Positions 8,886 to 17,372 of a stretch of 64,000 bases of DNA are shown here, piece after piece (within the stretch, counting starts at the first letter, position 1; each line of letters begins with the position of its first letter). A program made the position numbers and the translations under genes. The DNA is from Crocinitomix sp. (GTDB lineage Bacteria > Bacteroidota > Bacteroidia > Flavobacteriales_D > Crocinitomicaceae), in NCBI GenBank assembly GCA_013138735.1, contig WTCE01000084.1, positions 34,889 through 98,888 of the forward strand. Reading direction: 5' to 3'. The notes beneath the pieces are model-generated. The model had not been told where the DNA came from. It did no database searches and worked only from the letters and a program-made list of their open reading frames with translations.

Positions 8886-10051
8886 GTAAAAAAATCCTCA
8901 TATTAGTCGGTATTCCTGGTTTTGATTATTCAAATCAAATGTCTGCCGTAGCTGCCTTTTTAAAAACGATAAAAAGCGCTTTTGAAAATGAGGGGCACGA
9001 AGTTGAGTTTGGAGGAGAATCAAATAAAGAAGCAGTTGTTTTTCGGCCTGTAGATGCTAAGAAAGGCATTAAAGGAAAACTGAAAGGAGCATTAAAACAG
9101 TGGCCTTGGTTATATCAGTCTCTTGCTTTTCGTAATTTTTTTAAGGGACAGAATCAAATCGTTGATCGCTTAGAATTAAAAGAGCCTTTTGATCTAATTA
9201 TAGAATTTCATACAGTTGGATCAACAGTTGGTCGGCAATTAGCAAAACATTGGGGCGCCCAATTTTCAGTCATTTTTGATTCACCTGTTGAAGAACAGTT
9301 TTTAGAAATGCACGGAACTAAGACCTCGCATTGGTCGCGGATTTTAAATTCGGAAAAAGTAACATTAGAAGCTGCGGATCACATTATGGCCTATTCGCCA
9401 GCTTGCGAAACGCATATTCGAAAAAAGTATAAACTTAAAGCTACAATTGGAGTATTGCCTTGCGTGGTCAATAAAACGAGTGTGCATAATAATCCACAGC
9501 AAAGTGAATTTAATATTGGTTTTATTGGTTCGTTTCTTTCATGGCATAAGGTTGATTTATTGGTGAAAGTCTTCAAGAAATTTCATAAAAAACACGAAAA
9601 TGCACGACTGCAATTGATTGGTTTCGGGATGGAATGGGGTAAGGTTAAAGCTTTGGTAGATCAATTAGATTTGAATGCTTTGGTGGAAATGCCAGGCTTT
9701 GTGTCTGAAGCTGAATTATTAAATTATAAAATGCGGTGTTCGGTTGCTATTATGCCCGGTTCAAATTGGTATGGTAGTCCTTTAAAATTATTTGAATATG
9801 CCCAATCGCATATACCATTTATTGCACCAACTACGAAGACGGTTGTCTCAATCTTTCAAGAAAGTGATCATTGTCTTTTCATTGATCCTGAGAATGAAGC
9901 GAAATCTTTGCTTGAAAAGCTAACTTTTTCTATTGAAAACACGTTAAAGATGAATGAAATGGCTGATCGCGCTCAAGCATATGTTCGCGAAAACTTTGAA
10001 GACGCCATTTACAGTAAAAAATTGGTGGAAGTCCTAATGACTAAACCATAA
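8882..10051 (+). CDS. Glycosyltransferase (GT4/CgeB-like)
   Basis: The gene starts at a TTG whose last bases overlap the TGA of the previous gene (TTGA). The resulting N-terminus KKILILVGIPG is typical of GT-B enzymes, and the next Met would cut this strand off. The 389-residue protein has a PGSNWYGSPLKLFEYAQSHI stretch in the donor domain, like GT4 and CgeB-type transferases. It probably uses the sugar made by the three enzymes encoded directly upstream. There is no membrane segment. Confidence 0.77.
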   Translation: MSKKILILVGIPGFDYSNQMSAVAAFLKTIKSAFENEGHEVEFGGESNKEAVVFRPVDAKKGIKGKLKGALKQWPWLYQSLAFRNFFKGQNQIVDRLELKEPFDLIIEFHTVGSTVGRQLAKHWGAQFSVIFDSPVEEQFLEMHGTKTSHWSRILNSEKVTLEAADHIMAYSPACETHIRKKYKLKATIGVLPCVVNKTSVHNNPQQSEFNIGFIGSFLSWHKVDLLVKVFKKFHKKHENARLQLIGFGMEWGKVKALVDQLDLNALVEMPGFVSEAELLNYKMRCSVAIMPGSNWYGSPLKLFEYAQSHIPFIAPTTKTVVSIFQESDHCLFIDPENEAKSLLEKLTFSIENTLKMNEMADRAQAYVRENFEDAIYSKKLVEVLMTKP

Positions 10052-10081
10052 AATAATGTTTATTTTGTATAAAATTGAGCT

Positions 10082-10576
10082 ATGAAGGATATTGCGGCTA
10101 CGGCAAAAATCGGCGAAAATGTAATCATTGGAAAATTTGTAATAATTGAGGATGATGTCGAAATAGGGGATGGAAGTTTTATTGGTGACTTCACTTTAAT
10201 CAGAAGTGGAGCACGAATTGGAAAGAATTGCAAAATCAAATCCTATAATGAAATTCGGAACAATGTAAAAATTGGAGACAACTCTAATTTTGGTAGTCGC
10301 TGTACTTTGTGTGCAGACACGGTTATTGGAAGCAATGTTGACGTGAAATTTGGTTTTGTAAGTACAACACTCGATTTTAAAAAGCAAGTAGATTTGGATG
10401 CGGGAGCGGTAGGAGATGGCGCAATAGTTGGTGCAAATGTTTCTTTAATGCCTGGCGCATCAATTGGTAAAGGTGCTATGATTGGCGCTTGTTCTCAATT
10501 GAGAGATGTAGCTGGAGAAAATGAAATTTGGTTTGGGAACCCCGCCAAATTTTATAAAATGCGCGATCAACTTTAA
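10082..10576 (+). CDS. Left-handed beta-helix acyltransferase (hexapeptide repeats)
   Basis: Nearly all of the 164 residues are isoleucine/valine-led hexapeptide repeats (IGENVI, IGDGSF, IGKNCK, IGSNVD and so on), and the protein ends with FGNPAKF, the common C-terminus of sugar O- or N-acetyltransferases of the WbbJ/VioB kind. Such enzymes act as trimers, usually with acetyl-CoA. Position within the polysaccharide operon suggests it acetylates a sugar nucleotide or the glycan. The substrate is not identifiable. Confidence 0.8.
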   Translation: MKDIAATAKIGENVIIGKFVIIEDDVEIGDGSFIGDFTLIRSGARIGKNCKIKSYNEIRNNVKIGDNSNFGSRCTLCADTVIGSNVDVKFGFVSTTLDFKKQVDLDAGAVGDGAIVGANVSLMPGASIGKGAMIGACSQLRDVAGENEIWFGNPAKFYKMRDQL

Positions 10577-10582
10577 ATTGAA

Positions 10583-11461
10583 ATGATTGAACTAAAGAAA
10601 ATAAGCGCTCATTTTGATTTAACCGTTATTGGTGATCCTGATCGAATAATTCACCGTGTAACAGCTTTGGCAAATCAACAAGTCGACGGATTGACTTGGG
10701 CAAAAGCAGATCAATATGCCGAAAAAATTGAAGTAGGAACTTTATTGGTGAACGAAGCCATTAATTTTGAGCCAAAAGAAGGTGTAACCTATCTCATTAC
10801 TAAGAAGGACGCCAAATTAACCTTGTCGCTGATCATGAAGGAGTTTTTTACGCCTTCGCCAGATTATTATTTGTTGGATGATACAGCGCGACACAGAAAA
10901 AATTCACAGCTTAAAATTGCAGATCAAGCCTTTGTAGGACAAAACGTAACAATTGGAGATGGCACAGTCATTCATCCTTTTGCAGTAATTGAAGCAGATT
11001 CTGTGATTGGAAAAAACTGCGTTATTAAGTCAAATACTTCAATTGGATCAGAAGGAATGGGAATAGCCTTGAATCCTGAAACAGATTTATTAGAAAAATT
11101 ACCGCAAATAGGCAATGTTGTCATGCATGATCATGTTGATATTGGACCAAACACAACCGTAAGAAGAGGTGCTTTGGGAGAAACGTTAATAAAAGAGGGT
11201 TGTAAAATAGGCGCTCTTATTAATATTGGACACAATTGTGTTATTGGTCGCAATGTCATTTTAACATGCAATAATGTTGTGTCTGGATCGGCAATTATTG
11301 GTGATTATGTGTACTTGGGCGTAAATGCAATGATTAGAAATGGCATTGAAATAGGCGAAAAAACACAAATTGGTATGGGAGCAGTTGTCACTAAATCGCT
11401 TCCTGCAAATGTGATCGCTTATGGTAATCCAGCAAAGGTAATCCGTTCCAATGCCACTTAA
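10583..11461 (+). CDS. LpxD-like N-acyltransferase with left-handed beta-helix
   Basis: This 292-residue protein has an N-terminal uridine-binding-like domain (about 1-105) followed by hexapeptide repeats (about 110-285). It carries NIGHNCVIGRN around residue 217, matching the catalytic His region of UDP-3-O-acylglucosamine N-acyltransferase LpxD. It is about 50 residues shorter than typical LpxD because the C-terminal helical extension is missing, ending at GNPAKV. Within a polysaccharide operon it more likely N-acylates a sugar nucleotide for the glycan than makes lipid A. The next gene overlaps its 3' end by 11 bases. Confidence 0.73.
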   Translation: MIELKKISAHFDLTVIGDPDRIIHRVTALANQQVDGLTWAKADQYAEKIEVGTLLVNEAINFEPKEGVTYLITKKDAKLTLSLIMKEFFTPSPDYYLLDDTARHRKNSQLKIADQAFVGQNVTIGDGTVIHPFAVIEADSVIGKNCVIKSNTSIGSEGMGIALNPETDLLEKLPQIGNVVMHDHVDIGPNTTVRRGALGETLIKEGCKIGALINIGHNCVIGRNVILTCNNVVSGSAIIGDYVYLGVNAMIRNGIEIGEKTQIGMGAVVTKSLPANVIAYGNPAKVIRSNAT

Positions 11462-12722
11462 TATCCTCATTATTTCAAGTTATTTTCCGCCTGTGCCGGG
11501 TGTTGGTGGAAGAAGATGGGCGAAATTTGTCAAATATCTCAGTCGAAAGGATGACGTAAATGTGCATGTTATCTCGGCTAAAAATACGGTTGAAAATGTG
11601 AGGTCAAGCTTTGCAGATGAACTCGCAACTGTCAATTTTAAACATACCCAACTCCCTTCAAACTATCCTAAATATTTAGAGTTTTTAGAGTTTTGGAAAC
11701 CTACTTTTTTTCGTAAAGTAATGTTTCGTGCCCAGTTATTTTCGTTGAAGCGTAGGGTAGAGGGAAACTATTGGGACTTTAGTGTTTTATGGGAAGCACA
11801 CTTCAAAAAAACAATTCCAGACATCATTCGTAAAGAGAAAATCACGAAGTTAATTGTGTCCGGACCACCTTACCGTTACATTAAATTTGCGCAAGCTTTA
11901 AAAGCTGAATTTCCTGACCTTGAATTAATTTTAGATTACCGCGATCCTTGGAATGATTTTAATGATCCTTTTCCTATTTCAGAGGAGCGGCATGAATATG
12001 AAAGAGCTTTGGAAAAAGAAATGCTACAAAAGGTGGATAAAATCATCACTGTTTCAGCCTTTCAAAAAAGCTTAATTCAAAAAAACCAACCCAATAGCGC
12101 CCCCGTTTATTTGGTTCCTAATGGTTTTGATCATGAAGATTATCAAAGCAATATCCGCCAAAAAGAACCCTCTGAAAAAATTAAATTGGTGCATTTTGGA
12201 ACACTCCATTATTTAAAGGATTATTATTGGGTGCCATTTTTTAAAGCCTATGCACGGTTGAAGAAAGAGCAGCCTGAGATTTATGCCCAATTGGAAATAA
12301 GCTTAGTGGGTTATTGTCCCGAACAAGTCAGTTCCTTTATTGCCAAGCTTGATTTAGATGTTAAGATTCACGGCATGTTAGAACCATTTGTAGCTTACGG
12401 TGAGTTAAACCAAGCAGACGTTGCTTTATGGTTTAAATATGATGGTTCTCCCGGAGATTTTGCAACTAAGTTTGGTGATTATATCTCCATCAATAAATTT
12501 ATGTGGACGTTCTCAGTTAAGGGTGCGGTGACGGATCATATTGAAGAACATAAAATTGGCAAAGTTTTTTATAGGGATGATGCTGCTTTGGAAGCAACAA
12601 TTTACGAAGCGTTTTTGAATGTTCAAAAGGCAGAAAAGCGCGTATTTAATCCAGATTATGATGCGAGTGCCTTGCAAATCGTCAACCTTACAGATCAATT
12701 ATTAGACGTATTAAACAAATGA
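11451..12722 (+). CDS. Glycosyltransferase, GT4-like
   Basis: This 423-residue GT-B type protein has the glycine-rich start FPPVPGVGGRRW, common in GT4 enzymes, and YRDPWND near residue 163, a motif often found in polysaccharide GT4 proteins. The donor-domain E-x7-E is less obvious. It overlaps the LpxD-like gene by 11 bases and the following small membrane-protein gene by four (ATGA), so it belongs to the same operon. Sugar specificity is unknown. Confidence 0.77.
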   Translation: MPLNILIISSYFPPVPGVGGRRWAKFVKYLSRKDDVNVHVISAKNTVENVRSSFADELATVNFKHTQLPSNYPKYLEFLEFWKPTFFRKVMFRAQLFSLKRRVEGNYWDFSVLWEAHFKKTIPDIIRKEKITKLIVSGPPYRYIKFAQALKAEFPDLELILDYRDPWNDFNDPFPISEERHEYERALEKEMLQKVDKIITVSAFQKSLIQKNQPNSAPVYLVPNGFDHEDYQSNIRQKEPSEKIKLVHFGTLHYLKDYYWVPFFKAYARLKKEQPEIYAQLEISLVGYCPEQVSSFIAKLDLDVKIHGMLEPFVAYGELNQADVALWFKYDGSPGDFATKFGDYISINKFMWTFSVKGAVTDHIEEHKIGKVFYRDDAALEATIYEAFLNVQKAEKRVFNPDYDASALQIVNLTDQLLDVLNK

Positions 12723-12949
12723 AAAATTTAAAAAAAGTATTTCTAGTAATTGGGTGGTTAGGAATAGGAATTTCAACCTTGTCTATTTGTTTTCACATTA
12801 TATTGGGATTTAGCAATGAAATTTTTCATTATGAAAATTGGGGAAAGCTTGGTGAGGTCCTAATTTCTGAATATTTTTTCTGGTGGTATTTGATTTTTGC
12901 AGTGACGGCAGTTTTTTGGTATTTGGGTAAGGATGCGAAAAAAGGATAG
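12719..12949 (+). CDS. Small membrane protein, unknown function
   Basis: The 76 residues contain two hydrophobic segments (about 7-29 and 51-69) and a basic C-terminus. The start overlaps the stop of the upstream glycosyltransferase (ATGA), which supports real translation as the last gene of the operon. I do not recognise a family. It may anchor or stabilise the assembly machinery, but nothing in the sequence shows that. Confidence 0.6.
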   Translation: MKNLKKVFLVIGWLGIGISTLSICFHIILGFSNEIFHYENWGKLGEVLISEYFFWWYLIFAVTAVFWYLGKDAKKG

Positions 12950-12971
12950 GCGCACTTTGAGGGTTTGACCG

Positions 12972-13132
12972 GCGCACTTCGAGTGCCTCAGCGTGCCTAC
13001 ATCTAGGATAGGATTAGCATGATTTTTATATTTCACTAAAATGTGGTTGGATGTTGTACTGAGGGTTTGTTTTTATTAAGAAAAATGTAGATATTATGCA
13101 AGGTTGGCTCTCTGAGGCCCTCGAAGCGCGCC
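12972..13132. repeat. Inverted pair of dispersed palindromic repeats
   Basis: A 27-base unit near 12972-12998 (GCGCACTTCGAGTGCCTCAG and on) recurs in reverse complement near 13105-13132 (GGCTCTCTGAGGCCCTCGAA and on). The arms match at most positions and enclose about 105 bases with no ORF. Both belong to the intergenic repeat family also seen at 16.28, 36.26 and 53.3-53.5 kb. Confidence 0.7.
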
Positions 13133-13154
13133 TCAAGGATGTAAAACAGCAATA

Positions 13155-13847
13155 ATGGATGAATTAGATATTAAAAAAAATAAGCTAAGTATTTGGTTGA
13201 AAATGGTCATTGCTGGGGCCAGTTTGATCATTGTTTTTGTGCTTCTCAGAGTTTTTGGTGTCTTGCAGTGGTATACTATTTATACAACGGGAAATATGCC
13301 TACAATTAACGTGGGAGATCACATCTTAGCAACAAATTTAATCACACCTGATCGGTTCGATTTAGTAACTTTCAAGCATAAGGAAGGTGGGAGAGAAGAA
13401 ATTTGGATTAAACGATTGTGTGCTTTTGAGGGTGAGTCTGTTCAGATAATAGCTGGTGATTTATATATAAATGACGTTTATCAGGATAAGGATTTAAATC
13501 TCATGCATGATTATCGATCAGAAAAATTAATGGCGGATGTTATGATTAGCCGATTAGATTTAGAAGCGCATTTACATTATATACCTTATCAACAGGAGGA
13601 TTCATTGGACCTTTTATTGAGTACAGATCAAGCTGCAAGTCGTCCAACATTGAGACGGATTATAAAAAATGAACCCAATGATTCAATTGCATCATTTTGG
13701 GGAGAGAATTGGAATGAAAACTATTTTGGACCTATTATAATTCCAAAAAATAACTGTTTTGTCTTAGGTGATAATCGTGAGCAGAGTAAGGATTCAAGGT
13801 ATATCGGTTTTGTAGCCATGGATGACATTTATGGTGTTTTATTTTAA
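13155..13847 (+). CDS. S26 signal-peptidase-like protein lacking the catalytic serine
   Basis: This 230-residue protein has an N-terminal membrane anchor (about 15-33) and type I signal peptidase boxes: a MPTINVGD segment at 48-55, RFDLVTF at 67-73, WIKRLCAFEGE with the general-base Lys86, and GDNREQSKDSR at 205-215. The serine that normally precedes Met in the SMxPT box is absent; the sequence is TTGNMPT. It may be inactive or use another nucleophile. It lies alone between two repeat copies and the SMI1-family gene five bases downstream, away from the usual lepB context. Confidence 0.75.
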   Translation: MDELDIKKNKLSIWLKMVIAGASLIIVFVLLRVFGVLQWYTIYTTGNMPTINVGDHILATNLITPDRFDLVTFKHKEGGREEIWIKRLCAFEGESVQIIAGDLYINDVYQDKDLNLMHDYRSEKLMADVMISRLDLEAHLHYIPYQQEDSLDLLLSTDQAASRPTLRRIIKNEPNDSIASFWGENWNENYFGPIIIPKNNCFVLGDNREQSKDSRYIGFVAMDDIYGVLF

Positions 13848-13852
13848 GAGAG

Positions 13853-14590
13853 ATGAAAACGAATATTTATGATATCAAAGAACTTCAAAGAAGGGTAATT
13901 AAACTGGAGAAGAGAGGGCCTGCTTCTAAATATCACATCAGAAAGAATAAATCGCGAAGAGTAAAGGGAAAGCAGCTTGCTGATTTTGAAAGGAATTATA
14001 AGGTAATGCTACCAAATGATTTGAAAGAGTTTCTATTACATTTTGGAGCGAGCGGCATGTTTGCACGGTATGCTTTTTTGATAAATCCAAGTCCCTATTA
14101 TGATTCACCTTTTCATTTTGATTTTACTATTGCCGGAGTTGAGTTTTTGATTGACAATGGGGTTACGCCAGATGATATTGAAAATGTGGATTATGATGTT
14201 GCCAAGGATGAATTTGATCACGATAAAATTCAAGCTTTAATAGGTTCTGCAAAAGAAAACCAGCAATATGTTATACTGGGACTTTTATTCGGTCGCGGAG
14301 ATTGTGGGCATACGCAGGTTATAATTATGTTAGGGCAAAACAAAGGCGCCTTTGGCTGGTACGGTGATGCAACATTTGGATTCCACGATTATAAAGGCTT
14401 TAGTATTTGTTATGACGAATTTAGAATTATCGAACATTCTATTTTTGATTATGAAAAAAGCAATCTAAATGCACATATCAGCTTTCTAAATAGAATTGCC
14501 AATGGTGAAATTTCGAATGACGAGCTAGACGATCAAAACAATCGAAAAGGAGGCTTTTTTAGTTGGTTTAGAAAAAGGAGGTTTGATTAA
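13853..14590 (+). CDS. SMI1/KNR4 family protein
   Basis: The 245-residue protein has the SMI1/KNR4 signature around residues 39-75: FERNYKVMLPNDLKEFLLHF, followed by GASGMF. The family includes immunity proteins of bacterial polymorphic and contact-dependent toxins as well as general regulators. No partner toxin is encoded next to it, so a specific immunity role is not shown. The C-terminus is basic and aromatic (GGFFSWFRKRR). It starts five bases after the S26-like gene and is probably co-transcribed with it. Confidence 0.8.
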   Translation: MKTNIYDIKELQRRVIKLEKRGPASKYHIRKNKSRRVKGKQLADFERNYKVMLPNDLKEFLLHFGASGMFARYAFLINPSPYYDSPFHFDFTIAGVEFLIDNGVTPDDIENVDYDVAKDEFDHDKIQALIGSAKENQQYVILGLLFGRGDCGHTQVIIMLGQNKGAFGWYGDATFGFHDYKGFSICYDEFRIIEHSIFDYEKSNLNAHISFLNRIANGEISNDELDDQNNRKGGFFSWFRKRRFD

Positions 14591-14677
14591 AAATCAAACG
14601 AAAAGATTCAAATTTATTTCGTTATTTTTTTTAGCTATTAATTATCATTAGCTTAGATTTATATTGCTAATTCAATC

Positions 14678-15202
14678 ATGAGAAATATATTTGCTTATAT
14701 CGGTGTTTTAATCATTGCGTTCTCTTGTAACGCTGATGTTGATGAACAAGTGAATGAACAAGTTGATGAACTGTTGGATGTAGAAAATGCACATACTGAT
14801 TCCGTTTCAATTAATAACCATGATCTAGCCTTACAATCAAGTATTAATTATACCCATGAATTATGCGGAGATTATGATTTTGGCTCTACTGGTGTAATCA
14901 GATTAAATTCGAAAAGTGAAATTATATTTGACACCCCCGAAAGTCTCGGTAATGGCAAATTTATTCTAGTGGGGAGCGAGGTAACTGAAAGCAGTATCTA
15001 CAAAAATTATGACGAATTTTTAGTACTAAGAAATAAGGCGGATGACGTATTTTGGTGTTCAATAGACGGTCACTTTTTTGATAATGAACCAATAGAATAT
15101 ATGTATGATCGGAAGAGGATATTTGTCCATCACGTTGCTTTCTTAGGTGAAGACTCTACCGCACTTGAAATCCCAATTCAAGATGGGATGATAATTGAGT
15201 AG
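14678..15202 (+). CDS. Putative lipoprotein, unknown function
   Basis: The 174-residue protein begins with a short signal sequence and a lipobox (IAFSC), so lipidation at Cys17 is likely. The acidic residues right after it (NADVDEQ) resemble the surface lipoprotein export signal of Bacteroidota. The mature part is acidic and soluble, and I do not recognise a domain. An AT-rich gap of 87 bases separates it from the SMI1-family gene, so it may have its own promoter. Confidence 0.65.
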   Translation: MRNIFAYIGVLIIAFSCNADVDEQVNEQVDELLDVENAHTDSVSINNHDLALQSSINYTHELCGDYDFGSTGVIRLNSKSEIIFDTPESLGNGKFILVGSEVTESSIYKNYDEFLVLRNKADDVFWCSIDGHFFDNEPIEYMYDRKRIFVHHVAFLGEDSTALEIPIQDGMIIE

Positions 15203-15237
15203 TAATTCTATGAACTTAAGCACTTTAAGAGGCTGTT

Positions 15238-15362
15238 TGAAGACTAGAGGTTAGGTTATTGAGTTCTGCTCGCTGCGACTCTCGCTTTGCTATGCTGAAG
15301 CTTCGCGCCTTGCTTTGCCGAAGCTTCGCGAAGGCAAGAAAGCCAAGAAGCGCGAATCTAGG
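15238..15362. repeat. Intergenic palindromic repeat cluster (diverged copy)
   Basis: GAAGCTTCGCG occurs twice, at 15298-15308 and 15320-15330, inside an imperfect inverted repeat from about 15310 to 15339. The stretch GCTCGCTGCGACTCTCG looks like a decayed copy of the GGCTCGCTGAGGCTCTCGAA unit at 16.28 kb. It lies between two convergent genes. Confidence 0.5.
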
Positions 15363-15374
15363 ATCGGAATAGTT

Positions 15375-16187
15375 TTACTCCTTTTCCACAGAGGTTTCCC
15401 AACCATCATATTTTGCATTGTTTTCATGCGCTAGTTCCCATAAAGGAAGAGTATGTTCATCAATTCTTGAATAATCTACAAAATCAATTCTCGATATTGA
15501 TAGCACATACGGATGTTCACCTAATGCCTTATCAAATACACTATTCTCTATTTTATACTCCCAATCAATCGCTTGTTTTATAAATTCATTCATTGATATT
15601 TCATTTCTAAAATATATCCAATGAAAAACATTTCTTGCCTTGGTGAGGTTGTCTCCGTTTCTTTCAAGCTGACCAACAACACCTCTATTCATTATTTTCT
15701 GTAAGTCGCGAGGACTAGGATATAGAAAGTTATAATACTGTTCCCATTCAGAATCCATAATTGATCTGGACTCATACGCATAATTACTGAAACCCTCCAT
15801 AAAAAGGGGGATACTTGATTCCAAAATTGCACCGTCGGAAACATAGAAGTAGAAATCCCTTCTGCCATTGGTCGTAAGTCTACCAACATAGGTCCCGTCA
15901 ATATTGTTTGAGACAAAGGAGATCAGATTATCTTCAAATTTCTGTAAAAAGTCAAATTCTTCTTGAGATGATAATCCATCTTCCCTCGGATTATTCATTT
16001 TTAGTGAAAACCAAAATAACGTTCCGTAACTGCTATTCTTACTTTTTTCCGCTAAACTTAGATTTAAATATATTGAAGAAATAACATCATCAACGTTTAA
16101 AAAATAGAAATCCCAATGATCGGGTTTTTCATTTATTTGAGAAATCGCTTTCTCCTTTTTACTAAATAATCTACTGAATATTCCCAT
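15375..16187 (-). CDS. DUF695 / RraB-like two-domain protein
   Basis: The 270-residue soluble protein ends with a segment like RNase E regulator RraB and the DUF695 family: YDGWETSVEK at the C-terminus and aromatic FHWIYF near residue 200. The N-terminal half (about 20-150) is consistent with DUF695. I chose the ATG at 16187 because the frame upstream of it runs through an intrinsic terminator (16209-16235), so the 14 extra residues are unlikely to be translated. Proteins of this type also occur as immunity proteins; no toxin is seen here. Confidence 0.7.
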   Translation of the reverse strand: MGIFSRLFSKKEKAISQINEKPDHWDFYFLNVDDVISSIYLNLSLAEKSKNSSYGTLFWFSLKMNNPREDGLSSQEEFDFLQKFEDNLISFVSNNIDGTYVGRLTTNGRRDFYFYVSDGAILESSIPLFMEGFSNYAYESRSIMDSEWEQYYNFLYPSPRDLQKIMNRGVVGQLERNGDNLTKARNVFHWIYFRNEISMNEFIKQAIDWEYKIENSVFDKALGEHPYVLSISRIDFVDYSRIDEHTLPLWELAHENNAKYDGWETSVEKE

Positions 16188-16201
16188 CCCAGTTAATGTT
16201 A

Positions 16202-16235
16202 AAAAAAAAGCGACTCGATTAAAAATCAAGTCGCT
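16202..16235 (-). terminator. Intrinsic terminator downstream of the DUF6089-like gene
   Basis: Arms at 16209-16220 and 16224-16235 pair at 11 of 12 positions around a three-base loop. On the minus strand the hairpin is followed by a run of Ts (nine As on the plus strand at 16201-16209). It would stop transcripts from the gene ending at 16321. Confidence 0.8.
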
Positions 16236-16278
16236 AATATAATATTGTCATTTAGTATATACGATTAAACATTGAGCT

Positions 16279-16310
16279 AGGCTCGCTGAGGCTCTCGAAG
16301 CGCGCCTGTC
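16279..16310. repeat. Dispersed palindromic repeat copy
   Basis: The unit GGCTCGCTGAGGCTCTCGAA continues GCGCGCCTGTC and lies between the stop of the DUF6089-like gene and its terminator. It has the same orientation as the copy at 13105 and is the reverse complement of the copies at 12972 and 36261. Confidence 0.7.
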
Positions 16311-16320
16311 GAATGCGGAT

Positions 16321-17232
16321 CTAGAACTTCGCCTTAGTACCGCCCCATCTTCTCTTACGTCCATACATCCAAGAATAGTTCTTTCTGTAAAAACTTCCTC
16401 GTGTACGAATTAAATAGCTGTAAGAAACAGACATTGTCATGAAATTATCACGATCCGTAGGGTCGCCTCTTGGTGCACCAGGACCATATTGATTTCCAAG
16501 TGGAATATCTACAAATGGATTTGTTTCATAACGATTAGCTAATGTTGCTGCTAAAGGATCGCTAGACATTTCTGCTGGAGAAACATAATAGCTGCTGATG
16601 TCATCTAAATAATCAGTAAACGTCCAGTTCCAAGAATATTCAAAGCCAAAACGGTGAATCTTTTTATGTGTAAAGAAGAAACCACCGCCAAATGGAATGG
16701 TTAATACAATCTTTTTATAGTTTACGCCTTCTGTCATTAAAGGGCGTAATTTTACTTTTGTGCCGTTATATTCTGCTTTAGGATTGTGGTAAACACCACC
16801 CACGCCTGCAAAAAAGTAAGTTTGATAATCTGTACGATATCTTCCGCGGTAACCTACATCTGAAACAGATAAAATTTGCGGGTATAATTCTAATTTTGCG
16901 TTTAAATGAAGAAGGTTGTTTGTGAATTGTAAGTTACGTCCTAATCTTGCACGATTGTCTGAGTTTGAATCTTTACCCTGAAGACGGGTAAAGTCAAAAG
17001 CAACCTGTACAGCTAATAAAGGATGAAAACGATATCTTGAATAAACACCAAAATCCCAACGGGTGTCACGTAATTCCATATTGTAAACGAAATCACGAGC
17101 TAAATCTCCACTTCCGATATCACCCAAGAAATTGGAGATACCTGCACGTGCACCAAAGCCCAAATTATACTGTTGCGCATTCGTAAAAGAAGCAGAAGCA
17201 ATCAGGCAAAAAAGTAACAGTGTTTTTTTCAT
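16321..17232 (-). CDS. Outer-membrane beta-barrel protein, DUF6089/PorG-like
   Basis: The likely start is the ATG at 17232, giving a 303-residue protein with a clear signal peptide (KKTLLLFCLIASASFTNAQQ). A longer in-frame start lacks a signal sequence. The mature part has FGARAGISNFLGDIGSG, alternating aromatic strands and YFFAGVGGVYHNPKA, the pattern of DUF6089 barrels that include PorG, an outer-membrane component tied to the T9SS core. The PorG assignment is moderate; a generic barrel is the alternative. A PorQ gene elsewhere in the window shows that T9SS parts are present in this genome. Confidence 0.65.
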   Translation of the reverse strand: MKKTLLLFCLIASASFTNAQQYNLGFGARAGISNFLGDIGSGDLARDFVYNMELRDTRWDFGVYSRYRFHPLLAVQVAFDFTRLQGKDSNSDNRARLGRNLQFTNNLLHLNAKLELYPQILSVSDVGYRGRYRTDYQTYFFAGVGGVYHNPKAEYNGTKVKLRPLMTEGVNYKKIVLTIPFGGGFFFTHKKIHRFGFEYSWNWTFTDYLDDISSYYVSPAEMSSDPLAATLANRYETNPFVDIPLGNQYGPGAPRGDPTDRDNFMTMSVSYSYLIRTRGSFYRKNYSWMYGRKRRWGGTKAKF

Positions 17233-17372
17233 GTTAAAAAAGTCCATTTCACGTAAAATTAAGCTTTTAGGTGCAGGAGGCAAACTAATTTAGGAAAAAA
17301 AAGCCAATCTTTCGACCATTCAACTAAATTCATTGATATTATGCGTAAATTCGTACGGCTAAAATCTACATC

